A stretch of 64,000 bases of DNA, taken from the NCBI RefSeq assembly GCF_026229185.1, contig NZ_JAGGJA010000006.1, positions 186,001 through 250,000 of the forward strand, written 5' to 3'. The position numbers were made by a program, and so were the translations under genes. Source of the DNA: Fodinibius salsisoli (GTDB lineage: Bacteria > Bacteroidota > Rhodothermia > Balneolales > Balneolaceae). The notes beneath the pieces are model-generated. The model saw only the letters and a program-made list of their open reading frames with translations, did no database searches and was not told the DNA's origin. Of this stretch, positions 26,521-36,192 are shown piece after piece (within the stretch, counting starts at the first letter, position 1; each line of letters starts with the position of its first letter).

Positions 26521-29500
26521 ATGGCGCTACAGTCTGTGTTAAAAACATTTTCCGGCCAAATTCCCTGGCAAGACCTGAATGACCATATTGGCGAGCATAA
26601 TAAAGTTCTACTCGATCATTTTATTGGCTCGACCCCCGCACTGTTAGCAGCAAAACTGGCCGAAAAGTACAATAAGCTGGTCATCATTCATCCGGAGGCC
26701 GAAGCCGCCCAATTTATGAAGGATGATCTTGAAGCACTGGATGTAGCACATGCAAGCTACTTTCCGGCAACAGGTCAAAAACCCTATGACGACCAGCAAA
26801 TTACAGACAGCTCTATTGTCGTTCAGCGTTCGGAAGTACTGGAAAATATCAAACACTATGAACAAGCCGTATTAGTCAGTTCTGCTGCAGCTCTTTTCGA
26901 TAAACTTGTTGCCCCGGAAGTATTTACGGATGCCTCAATTACTATCAACAATGGGGATTCTGTCAATTTTGAAAAACTTCGGAAAGAATTAGTCGACCAG
27001 GAATATGAGCCGGTCAAGTTTGTAAACCAACCGGGAGAGTTTGCCCACCGTGGGGGCATCCTGGATGTGTTTCCTTATACTGGCGAGTATCCCATCCGGC
27101 TGGAATTCTTCGGAGATGAAGTAGATTCCATCCGTGAGTTTGACCCTGACTCACAGCGTTCCATTGCCTTTCTCGAGACCGTCCGCTTTGTGCCCGATGC
27201 CTCCAACTTAAATCAAGGCGAAAAACGAGGGCTTCTCTCCTATTTTGACGAAGATACCCTCATACTTATCGCTAATCAGTCGCTGGTACAGGCAGAACTC
27301 GAGGATCGCTATGAGCAGGCTATCGATCGTTTTGAACAGATTGAAGATGAAGATATATTGCCGCCTGAAGATTTATATGTCGGCCCTAATCAGTTTACAC
27401 AATCCATACAGAAATGCGCACAGTTACACCTTGGCGGGTTTTCTAAAGAACAAAAGGCCGACTGGACCTACCGACTGGAGGCCAGCCCTCAACCCGATTT
27501 TAATGGCAACATTAAGCTACTTCGTGAAGATATTGAAAGCCTGAGCAAGCAAGGCTATGACACCTACATTTTATGCGATAATGAAGGCCAGCGCGACCGA
27601 TTTGAAGAACTCCTGGGGGAACCATCCAAAAACTTACGGTACCACTTATCGGTAGAAACTATCCATCAAGGCTTTCTGCTGAATGAAAAGGGATTGGCTG
27701 TTTATACAGACCATCAAATTTTCAATCGCTATCACCGACCGAAAGTCCGCAGAAAACGTCATACCAACAGTATCTCCTTCAAGGAACTACGCGATCTTAA
27801 TATTGGAGATTATGTTGTACATGTTGACTATGGCATCGGTAAGTTTGCAGGCTTCAAGACTATTGAGGTTCGGGATGTAGAACAGGAATCAGTTGTGCTT
27901 CGCTATAAAGAAGATTCTGTACTTTACGTCAATGTCTCCAGCCTGCATAAAATCCAGAAATACTCTGGAAAAGAAGGTACGCAGCCCCGTATCGATAAAT
28001 TAGGTTCGGGGCGGTGGGCCCGCAAAAAGGCCGAGACCAAGACAAAAGTTAAGGATATCGCCCGTGACCTTATTAAGCTGTATGCCAAACGTAAATCTCA
28101 GGATGCCTTTGATTTTGCTGCCGACAATTCCTGGCAAACAGAAATGGAAGCCCGCTTTGAGTTTGAAGAAACACCCGATCAGCGCAAGGCCATCAAAGCC
28201 GTCAAACAAGATATGCAGAGTGATACTCCGATGGATCGCCTTATCTGTGGAGATGTTGGTTTTGGTAAGACAGAGGTAGCTGTACGCGCCGCATTTAAGG
28301 CCGTTATGGATCATAAGCAAGTAGCCGTTCTGGTGCCTACGACCATTTTAGCCGACCAGCACTATAAGACCTTCAAAAAACGGATGAAGGATTTCCCCGT
28401 TTCTATTGATGTCATCTCCCGCTTCCGCAGCCGCAAAGAACAGAAAGAAACACTGCAACGCCTCGAAGAAGGAAAGGTGGATATCATTGTCGGGACTCAC
28501 AGGTTGACATCCAAGGATGTTAAGTTTGATGACCTCGGTTTGCTGGTTGTGGATGAAGAGCAACGATTTGGGGTTTCCGCGAAAGAAAAACTTAAAAAGT
28601 ACCGTGCTACCGTTGATGTACTCACGCTTACCGCCACGCCCATCCCGCGTACACTGCAATTTTCGTTAATGGGCGCCCGCGATCTGAGTATCATCCATAC
28701 TCCACCACCCAATCGCCAGCCCGTTGAGACCGAGATTCACAGCTTCAATGAGGATCTTATTCGTGATGCCATCACGCAAGAAATATCTCGTGGGGGACAA
28801 GTGTTCTTTATCCATAACCGGGTTAAAAATATTGAGGCTGTGGCTAATATGGTCCGTAAGCTGGTTCCCAATATTAGAATCCGGCATGCACACGGGCAGA
28901 TGAGCTCCAAAAAGTTGGAGACCATTATTGAAGACTTCTATGATCACAAATTTGATGTGCTGCTCTCGACTAATATCGTTGAAAACGGCATCGATATATC
29001 CAATGCCAACACCATGATTATTAACCGGGCCGATCGATTTGGGCTGGCAGAACTCCATCAGTTGCGGGGACGCGTAGGCCGCTCCAATCGCAAAGCCTTC
29101 TGTTATTTAATTACTCCGGATATAAAATCCCTTACCGATGAAGCACGCAAACGACTGTTAGCACTTGAAGAATTCTCTGATTTAGGATCCGGATTTAACA
29201 TCGCAATGCGCGACCTCGATATACGTGGTGCCGGTGACATCCTGGGAGCCGAACAAAGTGGCTTTATCAATGACCTTGGCTTTGACTTATATCAAAAAAT
29301 TCTAAATGACGCCGTTAAAGAGCTGAAAGAGAATGAATTCAGTGATGTATTCGACGATGTAGAGGTACAACCAGACTTGCCCGAAACGCAGGTTGAGTTT
29401 GATCTTCCAGCGTTGCTCCCGAGCAATTATGTAGCGGATAATGTGGAACGATTAAACTTATATCGCAAACTGTCTGGGGCTGATGAACTGGAAGAAATAA

Positions 29501-29865
29501 AAGACTGGAAAGAAGAAGTCCAGGATCGCTTTGGTCCCGTGCCCAATGCCACTCAAAACATTATTACATCTACCGTCATCAAGCTCTTCGCTTCGCGCCT
29601 GTTTATGACCAAAGCACGTATCCGGTCAAACCGGATGTGGTTATCCTGCCCCAAACATGATTCTGAGCTGGGGGAAGAGTTCTATGGTAACCGGTTCCAA
29701 AAATTGCTTAAAACACTTCAGGAAGAAGCGGAAGATCGGTTTAAAGTGATCCAAAAAGATGACCGGGTACGGTTTGTAATCCATGATATTTCCGACCTGC
29801 AGGCAGCCGCATCATTCCTGAAAGAACTTTCATCCGTATATAATCGAGAGGTCAGTTTTGCTTGA
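26521..29865 (+). CDS. mfd: Transcription-repair coupling factor Mfd
   Basis: This 1114-aa ATP-driven translocase removes RNA polymerase stalled at DNA lesions and recruits UvrA. The N-terminal UvrB-like part contains HRGGILDVFPYTGEYPIRLE. The RNA polymerase-interacting domain follows (near 430-490, with IGDYVVHVDYGIGKFAGF). The RecG-like motor has Walker A GDVGFGKTE (577-585), DEEQ at 678-681, the TATPIPRTLQFSLMGARDLS segment and GRVGRSNRKAFCYL. The C-terminal TRCF domain begins near LPETQVEFDLPALLPSNY. The full length is as expected. The stop overlaps the start of the Sua5-type gene by 8 bp. Confidence 0.98.
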   Translation: MALQSVLKTFSGQIPWQDLNDHIGEHNKVLLDHFIGSTPALLAAKLAEKYNKLVIIHPEAEAAQFMKDDLEALDVAHASYFPATGQKPYDDQQITDSSIVVQRSEVLENIKHYEQAVLVSSAAALFDKLVAPEVFTDASITINNGDSVNFEKLRKELVDQEYEPVKFVNQPGEFAHRGGILDVFPYTGEYPIRLEFFGDEVDSIREFDPDSQRSIAFLETVRFVPDASNLNQGEKRGLLSYFDEDTLILIANQSLVQAELEDRYEQAIDRFEQIEDEDILPPEDLYVGPNQFTQSIQKCAQLHLGGFSKEQKADWTYRLEASPQPDFNGNIKLLREDIESLSKQGYDTYILCDNEGQRDRFEELLGEPSKNLRYHLSVETIHQGFLLNEKGLAVYTDHQIFNRYHRPKVRRKRHTNSISFKELRDLNIGDYVVHVDYGIGKFAGFKTIEVRDVEQESVVLRYKEDSVLYVNVSSLHKIQKYSGKEGTQPRIDKLGSGRWARKKAETKTKVKDIARDLIKLYAKRKSQDAFDFAADNSWQTEMEARFEFEETPDQRKAIKAVKQDMQSDTPMDRLICGDVGFGKTEVAVRAAFKAVMDHKQVAVLVPTTILADQHYKTFKKRMKDFPVSIDVISRFRSRKEQKETLQRLEEGKVDIIVGTHRLTSKDVKFDDLGLLVVDEEQRFGVSAKEKLKKYRATVDVLTLTATPIPRTLQFSLMGARDLSIIHTPPPNRQPVETEIHSFNEDLIRDAITQEISRGGQVFFIHNRVKNIEAVANMVRKLVPNIRIRHAHGQMSSKKLETIIEDFYDHKFDVLLSTNIVENGIDISNANTMIINRADRFGLAELHQLRGRVGRSNRKAFCYLITPDIKSLTDEARKRLLALEEFSDLGSGFNIAMRDLDIRGAGDILGAEQSGFINDLGFDLYQKILNDAVKELKENEFSDVFDDVEVQPDLPETQVEFDLPALLPSNYVADNVERLNLYRKLSGADELEEIKDWKEEVQDRFGPVPNATQNIITSTVIKLFASRLFMTKARIRSNRMWLSCPKHDSELGEEFYGNRFQKLLKTLQEEAEDRFKVIQKDDRVRFVIHDISDLQAAASFLKELSSVYNREVSFA

Positions 29866-30793
29866 TCGATATATTCAGCTGCTTAAAAATGGACAAATTG
29901 TTGCATTCCCTACGGAGACGGTCTATGGATTGGGAGCTGATGCATGGAACCCCACCGCCATCCAAAAGGTGTTCGACCAGAAAGGGCGGCCCTCAGATAA
30001 TCCACTGATTGTGCATGTTTCTTCAGTAGCTATGGTAGAAGATTTTGCTCAGCACATCCCTGACGATGCCCGAACTTTGATGCAAGCTTTCTGGCCGGGT
30101 CCGCTGACCCTCATCTTTAAAAAGAAGACCGAGGTTCTGGATCTTGTTACTGCCGGACTGGATACGGTAGCTGTTCGCTGGCCCAGTCATCCGCTTTCAC
30201 AGGATCTTATTGCCAATGTGGGGCCATTAGTAGCCCCAAGTGCGAATTCCTCCGGCCGGCCCAGCCCTACACATCCAGATCACATCCGGGAAGATTTTGG
30301 CGATGACTTCCCTATTATTGATGCCGGGAGAACAGCCATTGGCCTGGAATCTACGGTACTGGATGTTTCTCAGAAACCCTATCAAATTTATCGTCCCGGG
30401 GCCATCTCAGCCAAAGACATTGAGCAACGGATCGACAAGGAAGTGCTACTCAAAAGCGATCAGAGCGAAAGTACTGCAGCCAAAAGTCCGGGTACCAAGT
30501 ACAGCCATTATGCACCGGATGCCACCGTGCAATGGCTGAACGCTAATGAGGATCCCGACCAATCCAAGACCCTCTACTTGCTACATACGAATGTGGAATA
30601 TCAGCCTTCCAAAAATATTATCCACTTCAAAGGCGACTTCAAAAAAATGGGCCGAGAGCTCTATGACCGGTTTCGCCAGGCCGACCATCAAGGCTATGAC
30701 AACATTGTTGTTGAACCCTTCTCAAACTCGATTTTAAAAGCTACCCCCTTTACAGAAGCTCTTAAAAACAGGATTAGCAAAGCGGTAAGTTAG
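29858..30793 (+). CDS. L-threonylcarbamoyladenylate synthase (Sua5 type)
   Basis: This 311-aa enzyme makes threonylcarbamoyl-AMP, the first step of the t6A37 modification of ANN-decoding tRNAs. The YrdC domain is clear: IVAFPTETVYGLGADAW and the KxR-type nucleotide pocket FDQKGRPSDNPLIVHV, then VAPSANSSGRPSPTH. Unlike TsaC, it carries a Sua5-type second domain joined through the linker SPGTKYSHYAP. Start is TTG at 29858, which overlaps the mfd stop by 8 bp; no better start is present without a deletion of the N-terminal strand. It is likely coupled to mfd translation. Confidence 0.95.
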   Translation: MLDRYIQLLKNGQIVAFPTETVYGLGADAWNPTAIQKVFDQKGRPSDNPLIVHVSSVAMVEDFAQHIPDDARTLMQAFWPGPLTLIFKKKTEVLDLVTAGLDTVAVRWPSHPLSQDLIANVGPLVAPSANSSGRPSPTHPDHIREDFGDDFPIIDAGRTAIGLESTVLDVSQKPYQIYRPGAISAKDIEQRIDKEVLLKSDQSESTAAKSPGTKYSHYAPDATVQWLNANEDPDQSKTLYLLHTNVEYQPSKNIIHFKGDFKKMGRELYDRFRQADHQGYDNIVVEPFSNSILKATPFTEALKNRISKAVS

Positions 30794-30940
30794 ATCATTT
30801 TTTATGCAACTACACTTTGCAGTAATTAGAGCGCATGCCTGCGTTATCTGGCCATAGGGCAGTAAATAAGGATTTTGCAGGAGCCGTAGGTTCATTTCTT
30901 AAAAAATCGCCCAAATATATTTCAAAAAAAATAAATATAG

Positions 30941-30973
30941 AGTAGTCATTGCCCTCTTTTTTCGTGTATAACC
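30941..30973 (+). promoter_or_regulatory. Candidate ECF sigma-factor promoter of the sigma-FecR-receptor operon
   Basis: AGTAGTCATT (30941-30950), a 13-nt spacer, GTGTA (30964-30968), then NNACC. The same elements with the same spacing lie at 35369-35401. It is 30 bp before the sigma-factor ATG, where an autoregulated ECF promoter is expected. The roles as -35 and -10 boxes are inferred. Confidence 0.6.
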
Positions 30974-30998
30974 ATCTACAATAAGAACATAATTGTGT

Positions 30999-31586
30999 AT
31001 GGGTTCCCGGGAACAAGAACAAATTACGGTGTGGGCACGAAGGATAAAAGCGTCTGACGAAGGTGCTTTTTCTGAGCTATTTCACCATCTGTATGCGCGG
31101 TTGGTAAAATTTGCGTGGCGCTACACAAAGTCAAAGGCACTGGCTAAAGATATTGTTCAGGAGTCTTTTGTGAAGCTATGGAAAAAGCGACAAGCTATCG
31201 ATCCTGATCAGTCATTATTGGCGTATGTGTTCCAGATTGTACGAAACAGCGCATTGAATTATCTCCGGGATCATCCTACCGAAAGCATTGCACTGGATGA
31301 TCTGTCCCCGGGATCCCTGAGCTCAAGCGATCATATACCAGAAGTGATATCATCCGACGATGAGACCGGCAAACAGATGATCAAGCTGATTAATCAACTG
31401 CCCAATCGCCAGCGTGAAGCCATACGGTTAAGCCGGTTTGAAGGATTAGACCACGAAGAAATTGCTTATGTGATGGATATTTCTTCCCGAACAGTAAATA
31501 ATCATATTGTGAAAGCAATTAAAACGCTTAAAAAAGAATGGAGCCAGCATAAGCAGAATCAAAGTAGCAACATTTATTATGACTGA
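30999..31586 (+). CDS. RNA polymerase ECF-type sigma factor
   Basis: This 195-aa sigma-70 family factor shows region 2 (FHHLYARLVKFAWRYTKSKA through IVQESFVKLWKKR) and region 4 with a helix-turn-helix (LPNRQREAIRLSRFEGLDHE, then MDISSRTVNNHIVKAIKTLK). The ATG at 30999 was chosen over an upstream in-frame TTG at 30993. It overlaps the following FecR gene by 8 bp. Such factors are held by a FecR anti-sigma protein until a TonB-dependent receptor reports substrate binding. The target promoters are suggested by the shared motif upstream of this gene and of the first FAS1 gene. Confidence 0.96.
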   Translation: MGSREQEQITVWARRIKASDEGAFSELFHHLYARLVKFAWRYTKSKALAKDIVQESFVKLWKKRQAIDPDQSLLAYVFQIVRNSALNYLRDHPTESIALDDLSPGSLSSSDHIPEVISSDDETGKQMIKLINQLPNRQREAIRLSRFEGLDHEEIAYVMDISSRTVNNHIVKAIKTLKKEWSQHKQNQSSNIYYD

Positions 31587-32493
31587 CCCCCAAAAATACC
31601 TCCATCCTGATCAGCCGGACAAAAAAATAGATGCTCTTCTGAATGAGGCCGCACGTGTGGATAGGAAACACAGTGTAACGGTTTCCAATTCCGAAACAAC
31701 CGCTGCTTTTCAGCAAGTCAGTGAACGAACAGGCCTTGCTTCGAAACCATCCAAAACCAAGACGCCTCTGTGGAACTGGAAGTTTGCCGCAGCAGCGGTC
31801 ATACTGCTTGGGGCTATAGGCATCGGTTACCTTTCGATTCCTAATCATATAGCGGTGCCTCATGGAGAGACTAAAACCATTACGTTATCTGATCAGACCA
31901 CCATTACACTAAACAGCGGTTCCACTTTAAGCTATCCAAAATGGTTCAATATCTGGGAGCGGACGGTTGCACTCAATGGAGAAGCTTTTTTTGAAGTTAC
32001 CACTACAGGAATGCCCTTTCAAGTGGAAGCCGGACGAGGCCTGATTACAGTGATGGGTACTAAGTTCAATGTCCGTTCTTGGCCCGATGATAAAAATGCC
32101 ACCTCGGTTTTTCTAGAAGAAGGACGGGTTTCTTTCTCATCAGCGGATCGGGAATCAAAAGAGGTTGTACTTGAGCCCGGTCAGTTTAGTCAGCTTACTC
32201 CCAAGAGTGAACGTCCATCACCACCTACAGCCGCTGATCCTTCAAAAGCTACGGTCTGGATGCAACAGGGATTGGCTTTTGAAAATCAGCCTCTGTCAGA
32301 CATTTTTAATGAGTTGAGCCGAAGGTTTAATATCAAAATAAAAGCAGAGTCCGAAAGCTTACTCCAAGAAAAACTGACGCTTTACCTCTCAAAGGTTAAA
32401 AATGCCGAACAGACCCTGGGTGATATTTGTCGTGTCAAAGGACTAACTTATTCGAAGTCTGGCGATACCTTTGTGGTTTCTGAATCATTCTAA
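31579..32493 (+). CDS. FecR-family anti-sigma factor / transmembrane signal relay
   Basis: This 304-aa single-span protein has a short cytoplasmic N-terminus (about 1-75), a membrane helix (FAAAAVILLGAIGIGYLSI) and a periplasmic FecR domain (GETKTITLSDQTTITLNSGS and following). It ends in a DUF4974-like C-terminal domain (LSDIFNELSRRFNIKIK..., then VKGLTY). It should bind the ECF factor on the cytoplasmic side and the STN domain of the receptor in the periplasm. Translation is coupled to the sigma gene; the receptor gene follows after 9 bp. The domain order is that of Bacteroidota surface-signalling regulators. Confidence 0.96.
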   Translation: MTDPQKYLHPDQPDKKIDALLNEAARVDRKHSVTVSNSETTAAFQQVSERTGLASKPSKTKTPLWNWKFAAAAVILLGAIGIGYLSIPNHIAVPHGETKTITLSDQTTITLNSGSTLSYPKWFNIWERTVALNGEAFFEVTTTGMPFQVEAGRGLITVMGTKFNVRSWPDDKNATSVFLEEGRVSFSSADRESKEVVLEPGQFSQLTPKSERPSPPTAADPSKATVWMQQGLAFENQPLSDIFNELSRRFNIKIKAESESLLQEKLTLYLSKVKNAEQTLGDICRVKGLTYSKSGDTFVVSESF

Positions 32494-32502
32494 CCCTTTT
32501 TT

Positions 32503-35301
32503 ATGCGGACCGTAATTATATATTTTGGGGTAATCATTGCGCTTTCTCTTGGAATAGCCCTCCCTTTATCGGCGCAACAGACTGAGAATAATTCAAAATC
32601 CGAAACCCATACTTTTATCTACCGGGGTGAGCCTATTGCTTACGCGCTGCAGCAGCTTGTTCAGCAAACGGATCTCGACCTTATTTACGATCCGGCCATC
32701 CTTCCGGACCATGCAGTATTTGTAACAGCAAAACAGAAGTCCCCGGAAGACATCCTTCGGCTTATTCTTAAAGATAGCGGCCTGGACTTTATCCAGCTTT
32801 CTTCAGGCACCTATGTGCTAACCACAGCCCCGGGCGATCGCAATCTCAAAGGAAATTTGACCGGCAAAGTAACCGACAGACGCACAGGCGAGCCCCTGGT
32901 TGGCGCCAATGTGATGCTTGCAGACGCCAGCGGTGGAACAGCAACCAGCCCAACAGGTGTCTTTAAGATACCACAGCTTGAAAAAGGATATCACGAGGTC
33001 ACCATCAATTATGTGGGCTATAGACCGGTTAAAGATACGGTCTGGATTCCAGCCAACTCCACTACATCACTCAACTTTTCAATGACTGCTGAGCCGGTTC
33101 TAGTTGAGCCCATCGTGGTCAAGGGCATTCAAAAACGTATTCCGGCCTCACGCTCATTTACATCTGAGCTCTCGGCAACCCAAATTAGCCGTCGACAGTC
33201 ACTGGGTGCTGCCGATGCTCTCAAAAGTATGGATGCTATTTCAGGAATCGATTTTAGTCTTCCCCTCGCCGACTTCAGCATTCAGGGCGGCGGCAGCGGT
33301 GACCATCAACTCCGACTTGATGGGGTTCCTATTTACAATCCGGTGAGCATGGGACGCATGATTGGCGCCTTTAGCCCATGGTCGATTAAAAAAATTGAGA
33401 TTAATAAAGCAGGCTTTTCTGCTCCGGTCGGAAGCCAGCTGGCCGGCATCGTCAATATTGTACAGGATGTGAGCCATGCGCCCGGCAGCCAGTTTTTACT
33501 ACAGGCAAATTCCACCGATATCAATGGCCGTTTTGATCATCATCTTGATTTCGATGATGGCCCTTCCATCAATCTGATGCTTGCCGCTCGCACCAATATC
33601 TGGCAATTATATCAGGAACCAAACCTAAAGCAGATGTTTCAAAACTGGGATCGGCTTGACCCGCTGCTTACACTTCATCTTTTCCAGAGAGATTCCTCTA
33701 ATACTATTTTCAAAGCACGAGATCATTCCTACGACATCACCTATTACGATTTACATGCTGCTGCACAAATTGAGCATACCCCCTTTCATCAGACCCGTAT
33801 TTCCGCCTATCATGGAAAAAATAGACTCAAGACTAATTTATTCTCAAAGAATGTAGCTCTGACTACTCAGCCTACCGACCTTTACTACTCCATTGACGAC
33901 TACGACTGGAGCAATAGTATGGTTAAAGTTGAACATCAATGGTTAGTCAACGCCCGCCTCGATGCTAACCTAAGTGGATATATTACAAGCCACTCTTTCG
34001 ATCACCATTACTTTCTTACCAATAATCAGCGGGCGAACATTTTTCCCTTCACCTATACTTCCACCGCTCGGCAAGAGCTACAGGAATTTGCGGCACAAGC
34101 CATGGAAACCGGGGACCGTAATGCTATGGTCCAGTCATCAGCAAAAATGAGCCTTAACTACAGTGCCACCAAAGACTACACGCTCAGCGGCGGTCTTAGT
34201 GTCACTCATCTTGACTACCGATTTAGCCTTTCTGATCAGTATTACAACCAGGCCCGTTCAGATGCCGACAGTTTTCTGATTGCGGGGTATATTCAAAATG
34301 ATTTCCTGCTGAGCCCAAAAACCAGCCTCTCGGCGGGCAGCCGCCTGACCTTTATTCCCAGCCGTGATTTGGTTTTTGCCGAACCCCGGCTCTCATTCAA
34401 ATACGAAGAGCCCAACACCTCAATAGGATATCTCTCCGCTAAATTATCGGGCGGTATTTACCGCCAATTTATTAACCAGTTCGATGTGTCCAATGTTGGT
34501 CCTTCTTCACTGGTGCCCTCCCTTCGGTTCTGGGTACCGGTAGACTATACTACCGATGTGCCCAAGGCGTATCACCTTGCCCTTGATGGACTTTGGGAGC
34601 CCTCCCAAAACTGGAAGTTTCAAATTGAATCCTATTACAAGTGGATTCCTTCTCGCCTTACCCTCAATTACCATAAACTTTCTGCCTTTCCTATGCTCAA
34701 CAGGACATCCGCATTTTCGAAACAGCAGGAGTTTATAAACACTACCCGGGGATATGCTTATGGGGCGGGCTTATCGATCCAGCGGACTATTCCTTCACTA
34801 AATATGGAGCTTAAAGGAAGTTATCAATCCAGTATCGCCCGTCAAATATATCCCTCCCGCTTTGGAAAAGGCTATCAGCCTCTGCCCTCCAGCCAACCGC
34901 ACCAGCTTGATGCTTCAGTTAACTGGAAAGTTGTTACCAATTTAACATTCCTATTGCAGTGGCAGGGAGTCTGGGGGCGCAGTTGGGGCTTTCGGAAAGC
35001 ATATTACGATTATTTATCCATTCGTGAAGCACGTACCTACGACGCATACTCCTTCAATGATCCCGGTAATGATACCCTCCCCCGTTATTCCCAACTCAAT
35101 ACAAGCCTTAGTTATCGATTTAGTATTGGAGCATCAAACCTCCAACTGCGAATGGACGTTTTTAACTTGCTCGACAACCAAAACGTCATCAATCGCTGGC
35201 TCTCGCCTTATAAAGATGAAACCGGAGATATCTCATATGAACTGAGAGAACGAACAATGCCGGGCCTGCGGCCCTCACTAAGTATCAAGCTGAGTTATTA
35301 A
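32503..35301 (+). CDS. TonB-dependent receptor with STN signalling domain
   Basis: This 932-aa outer-membrane receptor has a signal peptide (ending near LSAQQ), then an STN secretin/TonB domain (about 45-110, GEPIAYALQQLVQQTDLDL). After that come a carboxypeptidase-regulatory-like domain (GNLTGKVTDRRTGEPLVGAN), a plug with DALKSMDAISGID and LRLDGVPIYNP, and a 22-strand-type barrel ending in the aromatic LSIKLSY. The STN domain is the part that contacts FecR. Its substrate is unknown: siderophore or oligosaccharide are both possible. No SusD-like lipoprotein follows; instead two FAS1 lipoproteins are found. Confidence 0.95.
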   Translation: MRTVIIYFGVIIALSLGIALPLSAQQTENNSKSETHTFIYRGEPIAYALQQLVQQTDLDLIYDPAILPDHAVFVTAKQKSPEDILRLILKDSGLDFIQLSSGTYVLTTAPGDRNLKGNLTGKVTDRRTGEPLVGANVMLADASGGTATSPTGVFKIPQLEKGYHEVTINYVGYRPVKDTVWIPANSTTSLNFSMTAEPVLVEPIVVKGIQKRIPASRSFTSELSATQISRRQSLGAADALKSMDAISGIDFSLPLADFSIQGGGSGDHQLRLDGVPIYNPVSMGRMIGAFSPWSIKKIEINKAGFSAPVGSQLAGIVNIVQDVSHAPGSQFLLQANSTDINGRFDHHLDFDDGPSINLMLAARTNIWQLYQEPNLKQMFQNWDRLDPLLTLHLFQRDSSNTIFKARDHSYDITYYDLHAAAQIEHTPFHQTRISAYHGKNRLKTNLFSKNVALTTQPTDLYYSIDDYDWSNSMVKVEHQWLVNARLDANLSGYITSHSFDHHYFLTNNQRANIFPFTYTSTARQELQEFAAQAMETGDRNAMVQSSAKMSLNYSATKDYTLSGGLSVTHLDYRFSLSDQYYNQARSDADSFLIAGYIQNDFLLSPKTSLSAGSRLTFIPSRDLVFAEPRLSFKYEEPNTSIGYLSAKLSGGIYRQFINQFDVSNVGPSSLVPSLRFWVPVDYTTDVPKAYHLALDGLWEPSQNWKFQIESYYKWIPSRLTLNYHKLSAFPMLNRTSAFSKQQEFINTTRGYAYGAGLSIQRTIPSLNMELKGSYQSSIARQIYPSRFGKGYQPLPSSQPHQLDASVNWKVVTNLTFLLQWQGVWGRSWGFRKAYYDYLSIREARTYDAYSFNDPGNDTLPRYSQLNTSLSYRFSIGASNLQLRMDVFNLLDNQNVINRWLSPYKDETGDISYELRERTMPGLRPSLSIKLSY

Positions 35302-35368
35302 ATAGTGTATGAAAAAATAAGCAGTAGCTTTGTCCCTCTTCAATCTTTTTTAAAAAATCTGATTTAAA

Positions 35369-35401
35369 AGTAGTCATTCCTTCCCTGAGCTGTGTAATAC
35401 C
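35369..35401 (+). promoter_or_regulatory. Candidate ECF promoter of the first FAS1 gene
   Basis: AGTAGTCATT (35369-35378), 13 nt, GTGTA (35392-35396), NNACC, identical in bases and spacing to the motif before the sigma gene. The ATG of the FAS1 gene lies 42 bp after GTGTA. Confidence 0.6.
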
Positions 35402-35438
35402 CTGTTAACTATTTACCAACCAAAATTAATCTACATTT

Positions 35439-35942
35439 ATGCTAAACGTTATACCAAAATCATTGAAATTGTGCTTAGCACTGGTATTAGGTGTCACTTT
35501 ATTCACTGCCTGTGATGACGATAATGGATCCGGGCCAGACAATGATATGAATATATCCGAGACCTTGGAGCTTGAAGATAATCTCTCTTCAGCCTACGGT
35601 CTCATTGATGACCAAGGATTAGCCGATACCCTCTCTTCAGACGGCCCCATAACGGTATTCATCCCAACAGACACCGCATTGGATGAGGAAGACCTGGGCG
35701 ATATGAGCGATGAAGAGATCCAAACGCTGCTCAAATATCATATTGTTTGGGAAAATCTAACCTTTGATAACCTGAAGGATACCGAATCCGTAGAATCTTT
35801 CAACGGCGATTCTTTATACTTCAGTGCCGACAGCGATACCGTAACTATTAACGAAGATCAGACCATTATTACAGATGAGGGTATTGAAGCAACCAATGGT
35901 ATAATTTTCAAAGTTGATACTGTGTTAACGGCTCCCGAATAA
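35439..35942 (+). CDS. Single fasciclin (FAS1) domain lipoprotein
   Basis: This 167-aa protein has a lipoprotein signal (LALVLGVTLFTAC, cysteine near residue 25) followed by an acidic DDDNGSGPDND linker. One FAS1 domain follows, with the family landmarks GPITVFIPTDTAL (first conserved block), LKYHIV and the final GIEATNGIIFKVDTVL (second block). FAS1 proteins act in adhesion or ligand binding at cell surfaces. The gene follows the TonB receptor by 137 bp, carries its own ECF-type promoter candidate, and ends at a strong terminator. Confidence 0.95.
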   Translation: MLNVIPKSLKLCLALVLGVTLFTACDDDNGSGPDNDMNISETLELEDNLSSAYGLIDDQGLADTLSSDGPITVFIPTDTALDEEDLGDMSDEEIQTLLKYHIVWENLTFDNLKDTESVESFNGDSLYFSADSDTVTINEDQTIITDEGIEATNGIIFKVDTVLTAPE

Positions 35943-35965
35943 ACATCGGGTTCCCCTCATAATAA

Positions 35966-36008
35966 TAGAGTCCGCCTATCCCTGAATGGGGCGGACTCTT
36001 TTTTTGTT
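35966..36008 (+). terminator. Terminator of the first FAS1 gene
   Basis: AGAGTCCGCC (35968-35977) pairs perfectly with GGCGGACTCT (35991-36000), followed by seven T residues. Confidence 0.95.
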
Positions 36009-36103
36009 TTTATGGGAACCAATCAATGAATTTGCTATCAAAACTATTGTATTAATGATAACACAATTCATATTTTCTGTTTCTGAGATAAGTTATTATT
36101 ACC

Positions 36104-36154
36104 TTTGCCTAAATCATGAAACTTGAAAATTTCCCGATATATATTTTAGGCAAA
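36104..36154. promoter_or_regulatory. 10-bp perfect inverted repeat in the leader of the second FAS1 gene
   Basis: TTTGCCTAAA (36104-36113) and TTTAGGCAAA (36145-36154) are perfect reverse complements separated by 31 nt, 38 bp before the ATG. No T run follows on either side, so it is not a simple terminator. It could be an operator or a 5'-UTR stem. Confidence 0.45.
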
Positions 36155-36192
36155 AAATAGTTCCTAATACTAATCCCATTTAATATTTAATT

